In this document: positions 22,454-31,549 of the stretch, piece by piece
Layout: each line of letters starts with the position of its first letter
Numbering within the stretch: position 1 is the stretch's first letter
NCBI GenBank assembly: GCA_017465085.1
Contig: JAFTWW010000003.1
Location: forward strand, 1 to 41,337
Reading direction: 5' to 3'
Length of the DNA stretch: 41,337 nt
Source: Clostridia bacterium
GTDB lineage: Bacteria > Bacillota > Clostridia > Oscillospirales > Acutalibacteraceae
Translations under genes and position numbers: made by a program
Notes under the pieces: generated by a model
What the model saw: the letters and a program-made list of their open reading frames with translations, nothing else
Databases searched by the model: none
What the model was told of the DNA's origin: nothing

Positions 22454-23506
22454 ATGGATTTATCTTTTTACAAAGGCAAGAAAGTTTTCGTTACGGGCCA
22501 CACCGGCTTTAAGGGCTCATGGCTTTGCCGTATGCTCGTAGGCGCAGGCGCCGTTGTTACGGGCTACAGCTTAGAGCCCCCCACCAATCCCAATCTTTTC
22601 TCCATAGCAGGTCTTGAAGATAAGATGGATAGTATCATCGGCGATATCAGGGATTTAGATGCCCTCAAAGCCGCCTTTGATAAGGCTCAGCCCGAAATTG
22701 TGTTGCACTTAGCCGCTCAGCCCATCGTTCGCGATAGCTATAAGGACCCCCGTTACACCTATGAAACCAATGTTATGGGCACCGTTAATATTTTAGAGTG
22801 CGTACGTCTTAGCGACTGTGTTAAGAGCGTTCTTAACGTTACCACCGATAAGGTTTACCACAACAATGAGTGGTGCTGGGGCTACCGTGAGGACGAGCCC
22901 CTCGATGGCTACGACCCCTACTCAAACTCAAAGAGCTGCTCCGAGCTTGTAACACACAGCTATATAAACAGCTTCTTTGAAGGTAAGCTTCCCGTTTCCA
23001 CCGCAAGAGCCGGTAATGTTATCGGCGGAGGAGATTTTGCTAACGACCGCATCATTCCCGACTGTGTAAGGGCTATGCAGGCAGGCAAGACCATAGGAGT
23101 TAGAAACCCCTACTCCACAAGACCTTATCAGCACGTTTTAGAGCCCCTTGCAGTATATCTCACCATCGCCCAGAAGCAGTATGAGGATGCTTCCTTTGCA
23201 GGCTTCTATAATGTTGGTCCCGATGAGTGTGACTGTGTAACAACGGGCCAGCTTTGCGACCTTTTCTGCAAATATTGGGGCGAGGGCGCCGCTTGGGAGA
23301 ATCAGGCCGAGGCTAATGCCCCCCACGAAGCAAACTTCTTAAAGCTTGATTGCAGTAAGATTAAATCCGTTTTCGGATGGAAACCCCGTTGGCACATTGA
23401 AGAATGTATTGATATGACCTGCCGTTTCAGCAAAGTTTGGTTATCGGGCGGAGATATTGCGGCAGAGATGGATAAAGAAATCAAAGAATTTTTGGAGGAG
23501 AACTAA
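22454..23506 (+). CDS. rfbG: CDP-glucose 4,6-dehydratase
   Basis: This 350-residue extended SDR converts CDP-glucose to CDP-4-keto-6-deoxyglucose. The NAD loop is VFVTGHTGFKGSWL (residues ~11-24), the IGDIRD adenine-binding segment follows, and the catalytic YxxxK is in DPYSNSKSCSEL. The family-specific AARAGNVIGGGDF-like segment is present as TARAGNVIGGGDF, as is ARPYQHVLEP-like TRPYQHVLEPL. AGGTG precedes ATG 22454. It sits two bases before rfbH. It is equivalent to DdhB. Confidence 0.96.
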   Translation: MDLSFYKGKKVFVTGHTGFKGSWLCRMLVGAGAVVTGYSLEPPTNPNLFSIAGLEDKMDSIIGDIRDLDALKAAFDKAQPEIVLHLAAQPIVRDSYKDPRYTYETNVMGTVNILECVRLSDCVKSVLNVTTDKVYHNNEWCWGYREDEPLDGYDPYSNSKSCSELVTHSYINSFFEGKLPVSTARAGNVIGGGDFANDRIIPDCVRAMQAGKTIGVRNPYSTRPYQHVLEPLAVYLTIAQKQYEDASFAGFYNVGPDECDCVTTGQLCDLFCKYWGEGAAWENQAEANAPHEANFLKLDCSKIKSVFGWKPRWHIEECIDMTCRFSKVWLSGGDIAAEMDKEIKEFLEEN

Positions 23507-23508
23507 TT

Positions 23509-24852
23509 ATGGCTATTTGGAAAAATGAAGAAGAGGCACGCGCTCAGATTAAAGAGTTAGTTGCTCAGTTCTATCACGATTTTAAGGAAAAGAAGGAACC
23601 CTTTAAGGAGGGTGACCGCGTTACCTATGCTTCCCGCGTTTTCGATGAAAAGGAGATGTGCGCTCTTACCGATGCCACTCTCGATTTCTGGCTTACCACG
23701 GGTAGATTTTCCGATGAGTTTGAAAAAGAGTTTGCCAAATGGATAGGCGTTAAGTTTGCGCACCTTGTAAACAGCGGCTCCTCTGCAAATCTTATTGCAT
23801 TTTCCGTTCTTACCGCTCCCGAGCTTAAAGAGCGTCAGATTAAGCGCGGCGATGAGGTTATAACCGTTGCCTGCGGCTTCCCCACCACCGTTACCCCTAT
23901 TTTACAGTACGGCGCTGTTCCCGTTTTCGTGGATATGACCGTTCCCCAGTATAACATTGATGTTACCAAGCTTGAGGCCGCTTTAAGCGAAAAAACCAAG
24001 GCCGTTATGATTGCTCATACCCTTGGCAATCCCTTCGACCTTAAGGCCGTTAAGGAGTTCTGCGAAAAGCACAACCTATGGCTTGTTGAAGATAACTGCG
24101 ATGCTTTGGGCACACAGTATACTATTGACGGTGAAACCCGCTTCAGCGGCACCTGGGGCGATATCGGTACCTCCAGCTTCTATCCTCCCCATCATATGAC
24201 TATGGGTGAGGGCGGCTGTGTTTATACCAACAATGCCCTTCTCCACCGCCTTATCCTTTCCTATCGCGATTGGGGAAGAGATTGCATCTGCCCCTCAGGT
24301 ATGGATAACTTCTGTAAACACCGTTTTGACGGACAGTACGGTGAACTCCCCCGCGGTTACGACCACAAGTATGTTTACAGCCACTTCGGTTACAACCTTA
24401 AGGTTACCGATTTGCAGGCAGCAGTTGGCTGTGAGCAGTTAAAGAAATTCCCCTCCTTTATTGAAAGACGCCGTCACAACTGGGATAGACTCCGCGCGGC
24501 ATTAAAGCCCGTAGAGGATAAGCTTATTCTCCCCGAAGCAGCAGAAAACAGCCGTCCCTCCTGGTTTGGCTTCCTTATCTCCGTTAAAGAGGATAGCGGC
24601 CTTGACAGAAACACCGTTACCCGCTATATAGAGGATAAAAATGTTCAGACACGTCTTCTCTTCTCGGGCAACCTTATCAAGCACCCCTGCTTTGATGAGA
24701 TAAGAGGCACCGATGCCTACAGAGTATCGGGCGACCTTTCTGTTACCGACTTTATTATGAACAACTCCTTCTGGGTAGGCGTTTATCCCGGTATGACCGA
24801 TGAAATGATCGATTATATGGCTAAGGTTATTATTGAGGCTGTAAATCAATAA
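23509..24852 (+). CDS. rfbH: CDP-4-keto-6-deoxyglucose-3-dehydrase (E1)
   Basis: This 447-residue, PMP-dependent and Fe-S-containing enzyme removes the C3 hydroxyl. Two features set it apart from ordinary sugar aminotransferases. The PLP Lys site is replaced by His (SSFYPPHHMTMGEGG, H228-H229). The [2Fe-2S] ligands are in place: C197 in DNCDALG, then C259-x-C261-x7-C269 (DCICPSGMDNFC). The PMP-binding SGSSANL and VEDNCDALG segments are intact. E1 normally needs a flavin/Fe-S reductase (E3, DdhD); none is encoded in the window. The product feeds the branching or reduction step by the downstream enzymes. Confidence 0.95.
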   Translation: MAIWKNEEEARAQIKELVAQFYHDFKEKKEPFKEGDRVTYASRVFDEKEMCALTDATLDFWLTTGRFSDEFEKEFAKWIGVKFAHLVNSGSSANLIAFSVLTAPELKERQIKRGDEVITVACGFPTTVTPILQYGAVPVFVDMTVPQYNIDVTKLEAALSEKTKAVMIAHTLGNPFDLKAVKEFCEKHNLWLVEDNCDALGTQYTIDGETRFSGTWGDIGTSSFYPPHHMTMGEGGCVYTNNALLHRLILSYRDWGRDCICPSGMDNFCKHRFDGQYGELPRGYDHKYVYSHFGYNLKVTDLQAAVGCEQLKKFPSFIERRRHNWDRLRAALKPVEDKLILPEAAENSRPSWFGFLISVKEDSGLDRNTVTRYIEDKNVQTRLLFSGNLIKHPCFDEIRGTDAYRVSGDLSVTDFIMNNSFWVGVYPGMTDEMIDYMAKVIIEAVNQ

Positions 24853-24853
24853 A

Positions 24854-25348
24854 ATGAAAATTAAAAAATTTTTGAACAATCCCAAGTTCGCATCATTTAT
24901 TCAGTTCATTAAATTTTGCCTTGTGGGCGTAAGCAATACGCTTATCTCCTACGGAATAGATATGCTGTGTTTCTATGTGCTTTTTGCCTTTTCTGATTTT
25001 CACGGCTGGGTTTCTGTTCTCGGCAAAATAGGCATAACCGCAGAAGCCGAAATCATCAAGGTGATTTTGGCCTCTGTTCTTGCCTTCGTTATAAGCGTTA
25101 CCAATTCTTATTTTTGGAATAACCGTTTTGTTTTCAAATCGGAAAATTCCTCATTTAAGCAGCATTTGCTATCCTATGCCAAAACCTTTTTATGCTACGG
25201 TATAACGGGACTTATTATCTCTCCCGTTATTAAGGCGTGGCTTGTAGACCTTGGTATTTTATACGCCATCGCAAGCTTCGGCTCCTTGGTAATTACCATT
25301 CCCATAAACTTTATTCTCAATAAGTTTTGGGCTTTTAAGAAGCAGTAA
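24854..25348 (+). CDS. GtrA-like lipid-linked sugar flippase
   Basis: This 164-residue protein has four hydrophobic segments and the GtrA signature FIKFCLVGVSNTLISYGID near residues 16-34. SVTNSYFWNNRFVF follows, with the conserved Asn/Trp-Asn-(R/K)-F pattern, and the C-terminus is INFILNKFWAFKK. GtrA proteins are proposed to flip polyprenyl-phosphate sugars across the membrane. It starts one base after the rfbH stop. With the GtrB-like enzyme and GT-C proteins of this operon it forms a complete serotype-conversion-type module. Confidence 0.88.
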   Translation: MKIKKFLNNPKFASFIQFIKFCLVGVSNTLISYGIDMLCFYVLFAFSDFHGWVSVLGKIGITAEAEIIKVILASVLAFVISVTNSYFWNNRFVFKSENSSFKQHLLSYAKTFLCYGITGLIISPVIKAWLVDLGILYAIASFGSLVITIPINFILNKFWAFKKQ

Positions 25349-25395
25349 TCGCGCAGACTATGATGCGACACATATTTAGTGAGGAGGTTTGACGT

Positions 25396-27426
25396 ATGGC
25401 AAGTATGAGCTTGAAGAAAAATAACACCGCAGGAAAAGGAACACATACAAAATACGCAGACATTATCGCTCTGTGTTTCTCGCTGGCGGTTTACGCCGTG
25501 TTTAATCTTCTCTTGGTAAATAAGTTTTTTCCTATTACTGAGGGATGGTTTCAGGATGCAGCGAACTATATAAACGGCGGTCAGGCCCCCTACAAAGATT
25601 TTTATATGTTTGTACCTCCCGGATTTCCGCTTATTACATCCGCAATCAGCGCATTATCCGATAATATGTTCCTCGCGTTCCGTTTGGTTGGCGTTGCCGA
25701 ACGCCTTTTGATGCTGGCGCTGATGTACCGCATACTAAGACGTTTATTCAGCCCTATGGTTGCGGCGGTTTCAGGATTGACAGGCGCGGTGGTATATATT
25801 GCCAATATTCAGGAGATATTCTACGGATATTATCAAACTTCCTTGTTTATTGGACTAATCGGCATATGGCTCTGCATCCGTATGTATGAAACATTTGAAA
25901 AAAGTCCGTATATTTACGCCTTTTTCTTTGGCTTCTGCGCAGCGTTATCCTTTATGGTTAAGCAAACCCTTGGATTGCTGCTTTCTCTTGCCATTGGAGT
26001 TATGTTTTTGGCGGCGGTCTATTTTATAGATGCAAAAAAGGCCGTTAAGGTCTTAGCCGTTGTTGTTGCGGGCTGTGCGACGTTTTTTGCCGCGGCAGTT
26101 ATAATAATGGCGTTTACAAATACATTGCTCCCCTTCGTAGAGCAGGTTTTCGGAGGCGCAAGCTCCAAAGGCAGCCTTGTTTCTGTTTTGTTCGGTTTCA
26201 TACCTCGGATACTTACCCAGAATTCCTTAACCCTTGCAGGCCTGTTCTTAGGCTTCTATGCCTTTGGCGTTATTAAGGGTAAATGTAACAATGAGGAAAC
26301 AAAAAAAGTATGTGATGTAAGCCAATGGGTGATGCTGTTGGCCACAGCTGTATGGCTGATATTTATTTTAATTGATGCATTTGTAAGCAGAAGCAAGGAT
26401 TTTTCTCTTACATGGGAATTTGTTATTACATTGCTGGTGGGCTTCTTTATTCTGGGATTAGGCTGCATTTTTATGTGCTTCAAGGAAAACTCCAAAAAGC
26501 ACTGGGTAGCCGCACCGCTTGTTATGTTGGTTGGATTTGCGTTCTTGTTTTGGGCAATATCATCCAACAAGCAAAATCTGTTAAATTATTCGCAATTGCG
26601 CGATTTTCGCCAGCATATCCTGTTTGCAATTTTCTTATCAGAGTTTCTTGCATCCGTATATTTACTGTATAGAGTGGCAATACGAAGAGATAGCTCAAAG
26701 GCGGTCGGCTTAATTATTTGCGTGGCTTCCTGGAGCATTATGTATGTACACGGCTTCTCCTACACAATAGAGGACCACAGCGGACTGCTTTCTGTTTCTT
26801 TGTTTATAGGCTATCTGCTTTCGGCATCCACCTCGTTTAAGAATGTAAAGCAGCTATTGGCGCTTGTGTTGGCATGCGGCATAGTGCTTACTGTATTTTA
26901 TCAGCGTAATTGGTTTACTTATCATTGGTGGGGTGTTAATATGACAAACACCAGCTATGATGCCACCGAAACGTTTGATGACCCCCATCTTAAAGGAATA
27001 TATGCTAATAAAGAGACCACCGAGCCTATGAATGAGATATATCACTTGGTGGAGCAATATAAAAATGAGGATTCCACACTGTATTCCTTCCCCCATATTG
27101 CATACTTCAACGTTATGGCAGAGCTTCCTTCTCCTACATTTGCAAAAACACACTATTTCGATGTTTGTTCTGACAGTCAGGCCGAATCGGATGCGGCGGT
27201 GTTGCTTGAAAATCCACCTGATTTCATCGTTTGGATGGAAATGCCGGAAGAAACCTGGGTGATCCATGAGGATGCATTCCGAGGTGGAGAATACAGCGGT
27301 CAGAGATCTATTCAACAGGCGTATCGAACGCTCACCGAGGGTGGCGATTATACGCTTTTGGGCGTGTATCACATCTATAACTCCGACCCGATATATCTCT
27401 GGATCAATACAGAGCTGTACAAGTAA
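25396..27426 (+). CDS. Polytopic membrane protein, probable PMT/GT39-like glycosyltransferase
   Basis: This 676-residue protein has about eleven to thirteen hydrophobic segments and a C-terminal soluble domain of ~150 residues (from TYHWWGVNMTNTSYD). The first outside loop reads ITEGWFQDAANYINGGQ, then APYKDFYMFVPPGFP. This is the D-x-x-Y...G-x-x-PY-x-DF...PPG pattern of polyprenol-phosphate-sugar glycosyltransferases (GT39/PMT_2). GAGGAGG precedes ATG 25396. Its base use is unlike the neighbours': Pro codons mix CCT, CCC, CCG and CCA, whereas rfbG and rfbH use almost only CCC. It also has slightly longer flanking gaps. It may be a later arrival or replacement in the cluster. Confidence 0.65.
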   Translation: MASMSLKKNNTAGKGTHTKYADIIALCFSLAVYAVFNLLLVNKFFPITEGWFQDAANYINGGQAPYKDFYMFVPPGFPLITSAISALSDNMFLAFRLVGVAERLLMLALMYRILRRLFSPMVAAVSGLTGAVVYIANIQEIFYGYYQTSLFIGLIGIWLCIRMYETFEKSPYIYAFFFGFCAALSFMVKQTLGLLLSLAIGVMFLAAVYFIDAKKAVKVLAVVVAGCATFFAAAVIIMAFTNTLLPFVEQVFGGASSKGSLVSVLFGFIPRILTQNSLTLAGLFLGFYAFGVIKGKCNNEETKKVCDVSQWVMLLATAVWLIFILIDAFVSRSKDFSLTWEFVITLLVGFFILGLGCIFMCFKENSKKHWVAAPLVMLVGFAFLFWAISSNKQNLLNYSQLRDFRQHILFAIFLSEFLASVYLLYRVAIRRDSSKAVGLIICVASWSIMYVHGFSYTIEDHSGLLSVSLFIGYLLSASTSFKNVKQLLALVLACGIVLTVFYQRNWFTYHWWGVNMTNTSYDATETFDDPHLKGIYANKETTEPMNEIYHLVEQYKNEDSTLYSFPHIAYFNVMAELPSPTFAKTHYFDVCSDSQAESDAAVLLENPPDFIVWMEMPEETWVIHEDAFRGGEYSGQRSIQQAYRTLTEGGDYTLLGVYHIYNSDPIYLWINTELYK

Positions 27427-27480
27427 ATCAAACACAATTTTGAAAAAAGCCAGCTATCTCTCTAAAGGAGTTTGATAACC

Positions 27481-28767
27481 TTGATCAAAAATAAAGTTAA
27501 ATCGGCCCTTAGTGGCTCCACCGTTACACAAAGGATATTCGTTATAGGTACCCTTGCCCTGCTTTTGCACTGCATGCTTGCCTTCGGTCTTACAGAAGGA
27601 AGAAGCTTTTTCTCCCTTCTCCACCCCGACCGCAACGATACCCTTATGGATTTTTTCAACAGTATTTATGATGCCACTTATGAGGACCCTTATGTAGAGA
27701 AAGGCAACATTTACCCCGCTCTTTGCTTCCTCTTCTATAAGTTTTTCGGCAAGCTTCTAAATCAGGATTTCTTCACCGCTTTGCAGTGGAGAAACGATCA
27801 GGCAGGCCTTGTTCTTTACACCTTCCTGCTTATATTCAGTTGCCTTGTCCTTTACAAGCTTATAAGAATAAGGGATGATGGCTCGTTGGTAGAAAAACTT
27901 TTCCCCGTGGTTCTGCTACTGGGCACCGTTCCCTTCTGGTATTGCTTTGAGCGTGGCAACATTATTCTGCAAATGCTTATTCTCCTTCTCTTCTTCCTTC
28001 GTTTTTACAAGAGCGAAAATAAGTTTTTAAGAGAAGCGGCGCTTATCTGCCTTGCTATCTCGGTTTCTATTAAAATTTATCCCGTTTTCTTCGGGCTTTT
28101 ACTTATAAAGGATAAAATGTGGAAGGAAGCATCAAGGTGCGTGCTCTACGGCGCCGCCGTATTCTTCCTGCCCTTCTTCCTTTATGATGGCTTCGGCAGT
28201 GTTATTCAGATGGTTGAAAACATCTTCGCCACCGATGCCAAAATGCAGACCTTTGGCCTTGGTTATAGGGTAAACATAAGCAATACCCTTGATTTCCTAT
28301 CCCGATGGACAGGCCTTGACCTTATTCCCTCCGATACCTTTACCTTTGCCTTCGTAGGTGTTACCACCGCAATTACCCTTATTTTCACTAAAGAGGCGTG
28401 GAAGGTTCAGGCAGCTCTTGCGGGAGCAATTATACTTGTGGCAGGCTTCAGCTATACCTATTGCCTGATTTATATGGTGCTTCCTCTCGTTACCTTCTTC
28501 GAGAAGGGCGAAAGCCACGGATTTCTTGATAAGGTTTATATGATTTTATTCGTATGTATGTTTGCGCCCTTTGCTTTTGGAGGAGTAGACCCGTTAGGTC
28601 TTGGCACCGATTGCCTTTATCCCCTTGGCGCCACCACCATAATTTCCAGTCTTGCGTTGGCGCTTATGGTCGTTATGCTAACCGTTGAGGCAATTTACCG
28701 TGTTGTAAGGCCTAAGATTGCAGAACATATAGCGGCCCGAGCCGCAAAAAACGCTCAAAGCGCATAA
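27481..28767 (+). CDS. GT87 (DUF2029)-family membrane glycosyltransferase
   Basis: TTG at 27481, ten bases after AAAGGAG, is preferred over the TTG at 27472 that touches the ribosome site. It gives 428 residues. About ten hydrophobic segments are present. The GT87 signature is seen as PFWYCFERGNIILQMLIL, then ISVSIKIYPVFFGLLLIKDK, matching the family's ERGQ-N...K-x-YP pattern. GT87 proteins are polyprenyl-phosphate-mannose-type (GT-C) transferases acting on the outer face. The C-terminal helix is basic and Ala-rich. The TPP enzyme gene follows after 12 bp. Confidence 0.75.
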   Translation: MIKNKVKSALSGSTVTQRIFVIGTLALLLHCMLAFGLTEGRSFFSLLHPDRNDTLMDFFNSIYDATYEDPYVEKGNIYPALCFLFYKFFGKLLNQDFFTALQWRNDQAGLVLYTFLLIFSCLVLYKLIRIRDDGSLVEKLFPVVLLLGTVPFWYCFERGNIILQMLILLLFFLRFYKSENKFLREAALICLAISVSIKIYPVFFGLLLIKDKMWKEASRCVLYGAAVFFLPFFLYDGFGSVIQMVENIFATDAKMQTFGLGYRVNISNTLDFLSRWTGLDLIPSDTFTFAFVGVTTAITLIFTKEAWKVQAALAGAIILVAGFSYTYCLIYMVLPLVTFFEKGESHGFLDKVYMILFVCMFAPFAFGGVDPLGLGTDCLYPLGATTIISSLALALMVVMLTVEAIYRVVRPKIAEHIAARAAKNAQSA

Positions 28768-28779
28768 AGGAGTTTATTT

Positions 28780-30612
28780 ATGAAACAAAGACTTGCAGAT
28801 TTCGTAGCAGATTTTTTAGCCTCTAAAGGCGTTACCGATGTATTTTCCGTTGTTGGCGGAGGCGCTATGCATCTTAACGATGCCCTCGGTCATCACGATA
28901 AATTAAAGGTTACCTATAACCATCACGAGCAAGCCTGCGCCATTGCGGCAGAGGCTTATGCCCGTCTTGATAACAAGATTGCCGCCGTTTGTGTTACCAC
29001 GGGCCCCGGAGGCACTAATGCGCTTACAGGCGTTGTTGGCGGTTGGCTCGATTCTATTCCGATGTTTATTGTAAGCGGTCAGGTTCGTTACGATACCACC
29101 GCCCGTTACGCTTTGCAGTTCACCGAAACTCCCCTTCGCGCTATGGGTGATCAGGAATACGATATTGTAAAATCCGTAGAGCCTATGACCAAGTATGCCG
29201 TTATGATTGAGGACCCCACAAGAATTAAATACGAGCTTGAAAAGGCTTGGCATTTGGCCACTACGGGCAGACCGGGTCCCGTTTGGGTGGATATCCCCGT
29301 AAACTATCAGGGCGGTTTCATCGAAACCGATGAGCTTGAGGGCTACGACCCCGCCGAAGATGATAAGCTTCTTCCTCCCCCTGTTGATGAGGCTACTATT
29401 GATATGGTAATCGAGAAGATAAAGAGCGCCAAGCACCCCGTTTTCCACGCAGGCTACGGTATAAGACTTTCGGGTGGCTTCGAAAAATTCAGAAGCGTTC
29501 TCGAAAAATTAAATATTCCCGTTGTTACCTATTGGAACGCCATTGATTTAATTGAATCCGATCATCCCCTCTACTGCGGCAGAGCAGGTAATATGGGTGA
29601 TAGAGCGGGCAACTGGGCAATCCAGAATGCCGATCTGGTTTTAGCGGTTGGCACCCGTATATCCATCCGTCAGACAGGATACAACTGGAAAACCTGGGCA
29701 AGAAGCGCCGAGGTTATTATGGTGGATATCGATAAAGCAGAGCTTAAAAAACCTACCTTACACGTTGAAAATCCCGTTTGGGCAGATGCTAAGGACTTCC
29801 TTACCGCCCTTGATAATAAGCTTGATAGCAAAATATATGATGGCGATGAATGGCTTGATGCTTGCCGCGGATGGAAAGAAAACTACCCCGTTGTTCGCGA
29901 GGATCAAAAGGAAGAAAACGGCGAAACCGCCAATGTTTACGCCTTTGTGGATTATTTAAGCCGTCAGCTTCCCGAAAACGCTCTTACTGCCGTATCCAAC
30001 GGCGCTTGCTGTGTTGTAGGCCATCAGGCATACCATATTAAAAAGGGCGCCCGCTTCGCTAACAACAGCGCCGTTGCAAGTATGGGATACGGTCTTCCCG
30101 CCGCCATCGGCACCTGCATAGGCGGTGGCAGAAACGAAACCATCTGCCTTGAAGGCGATGGCTCTATAATGATGAATTTACAGGAGCTTCAGACCATTCT
30201 TACCAACAAGCTTCCTATAAAGATATTCTTAATAAACAACAGCGGATATCATTCCATCCGCATAACCCAGACCAACCTTTTCTCAAATCACTGCAAGGTT
30301 GGTATCGGCGAAGAATCGGGCGACCTTTCCTTCCCCGAGTTTGAAAAGCTTGCCAAGGCCTTTGGCTACCCCTACCTTTCGGCTCACAGCAATGCCGAAA
30401 TGAAAGAGGCGGTTGATAAGGCTCTTAAAACCGAGGGCCCCGTTTTCTGTGAAATCTTTACCGATACCAAGCAGGTATGGGAGCCTAAGAGCAGCACCAA
30501 GCGTCTTCCCGATGGAACACTTGTTAGTCCTCCCCTTGAGGATTTAGCGCCCTTCCTACCGAGAGAAGAGCTTAAAAAGATTATGTTTGTTCCGCTTATA
30601 AGTGAGGATTAA
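28780..30612 (+). CDS. TPP-dependent acetolactate-synthase-like enzyme, YerE-type candidate
   Basis: This 610-residue protein has the three-domain layout of acetolactate-synthase/YerE flavoproteins. The N-terminal pyrimidine domain has the cofactor-activating Glu (YNHHEQACAI, E50). The middle domain is of the TPP_enzyme_M type. The C-terminal PP domain carries GDGS at 459-462 and Asn-Asn at 486-487, the Mg/TPP motif. It lies with rfbF, rfbG and rfbH, directly followed by an SDR gene. That is the gene set for yersiniose-type sugars, where YerE adds a two-carbon unit from pyruvate to C4 of a CDP-3,6-dideoxy-4-ketohexose. A housekeeping IlvB role is less likely: no ilvN, ilvC or ilvD is nearby. 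The specific substrate is inferred from context. Confidence 0.75.
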   Translation: MKQRLADFVADFLASKGVTDVFSVVGGGAMHLNDALGHHDKLKVTYNHHEQACAIAAEAYARLDNKIAAVCVTTGPGGTNALTGVVGGWLDSIPMFIVSGQVRYDTTARYALQFTETPLRAMGDQEYDIVKSVEPMTKYAVMIEDPTRIKYELEKAWHLATTGRPGPVWVDIPVNYQGGFIETDELEGYDPAEDDKLLPPPVDEATIDMVIEKIKSAKHPVFHAGYGIRLSGGFEKFRSVLEKLNIPVVTYWNAIDLIESDHPLYCGRAGNMGDRAGNWAIQNADLVLAVGTRISIRQTGYNWKTWARSAEVIMVDIDKAELKKPTLHVENPVWADAKDFLTALDNKLDSKIYDGDEWLDACRGWKENYPVVREDQKEENGETANVYAFVDYLSRQLPENALTAVSNGACCVVGHQAYHIKKGARFANNSAVASMGYGLPAAIGTCIGGGRNETICLEGDGSIMMNLQELQTILTNKLPIKIFLINNSGYHSIRITQTNLFSNHCKVGIGEESGDLSFPEFEKLAKAFGYPYLSAHSNAEMKEAVDKALKTEGPVFCEIFTDTKQVWEPKSSTKRLPDGTLVSPPLEDLAPFLPREELKKIMFVPLISED

Positions 30613-31536
30613 ATGATAAACAGAGATATTAAAAGCGCCGTTTTAACGGGCCCCACGGGCGCTATCGGCACGGCCTTATGCCGTGAGCTTGCCGAAAACG
30701 GCGTTACGGTTTATGCCGTTTGCCGCCCAAACTCCAATAGGGCCGCATCGGTACCCGAGCATAAAAACATCCGCAAGGTGTTCTGCGATTTATCTGCCCT
30801 TTGTAGCCTTAAAGAGTTAATTCCCGATGGTGCCGATGCCTTTTACCACTTTGGTTGGGCCCATACCATCGGCGATGGCAGAAACGATATGCCCTCCCAG
30901 ATTGAAAATATTTCCTATTGTATTGATGCTGTTCGCGCCGCTAACGAGCTTGGCTGTAAGGTATTTATCGGTGCAGGCTCTCAAGCAGAGTACGGCAGGG
31001 TTGATGGGGTGCTTACCCCCTCCACCCCTTGCTTTGCCGAAAACGGCTACGGTATTGCCAAGCTTGCCGCAGGAAATATGAGCCGAATCGAATGTGAAAA
31101 GCTGGGTATTCATCACGTTTGGGTGAGAATTTTAAGTGTATACGGCCCTAACGATAGTCGCTCTACTATGATTTCGGGGCTTATAGACAAGCTCTTAAAG
31201 GGCGAAAGGCCCTCCCTTACCCTTGGTGAGCAACAATGGGATTATCTCTATTCCTTCGATGCCGCCCGCGCCTTCCACCTTATTGCAAACAGCGGAGTTT
31301 CGGGCAAAACCTATGTATTGGGTAGCGGCGAGGCAAGGCCCCTTAAATGCTATATCGAGCAGATAAGGGATTTTATCGACCCCGCTCTCCCCTTAGGCTT
31401 CGGCGAGGTTCCTTACGGACCTAAGCAGGTTATGAGATTGCAGGCCGATATATCGGAGCTTACAAGGGATACGGGCTTTACCCCCGAAACAGATTTTGCC
31501 GAGGGTATAGAAGCAACAGTAAAAGCATTCAGATAA
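30613..31536 (+). CDS. Extended SDR sugar reductase/epimerase, YerF-type candidate
   Basis: This 307-residue NAD(P)-dependent extended SDR has the dinucleotide loop AVLTGPTGAIGTALCREL (residues ~9-26), a GAGSQAEYG segment with the catalytic Ser region, YGIAKLAAG as YxxxK, and a C-terminal substrate domain (VWVRILSVYGPNDSR; QQWDYLYSFDAARAF). The ATG directly follows the TAA of the TPP enzyme gene, so the two are coupled. In yersiniose synthesis YerF reduces the acetyl branch left by YerE. CDP-abequose or CDP-paratose synthases (RfbJ/RfbS) are alternatives from the same superfamily. The adjacent TPP enzyme favours the first. Confidence 0.7.
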   Translation: MINRDIKSAVLTGPTGAIGTALCRELAENGVTVYAVCRPNSNRAASVPEHKNIRKVFCDLSALCSLKELIPDGADAFYHFGWAHTIGDGRNDMPSQIENISYCIDAVRAANELGCKVFIGAGSQAEYGRVDGVLTPSTPCFAENGYGIAKLAAGNMSRIECEKLGIHHVWVRILSVYGPNDSRSTMISGLIDKLLKGERPSLTLGEQQWDYLYSFDAARAFHLIANSGVSGKTYVLGSGEARPLKCYIEQIRDFIDPALPLGFGEVPYGPKQVMRLQADISELTRDTGFTPETDFAEGIEATVKAFR

Positions 31537-31549
31537 AGGGGATTTAATT

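Noticed and set aside
26854-27435. Minus-strand 193-codon frame
   Set aside because: It is antisense to the C-terminal domain of the 25396 membrane protein, with no promoter or ribosome site.
28903-29448. Minus-strand 181-codon frame
   Set aside because: It is antisense to the TPP enzyme, which has all cofactor motifs.
28780-30612. Housekeeping acetolactate synthase (ilvB)
   Set aside because: No small subunit or other branched-chain amino acid genes are nearby, and it is embedded in a CDP-dideoxysugar operon directly before an SDR. It is kept as an alternative in the feature entry.
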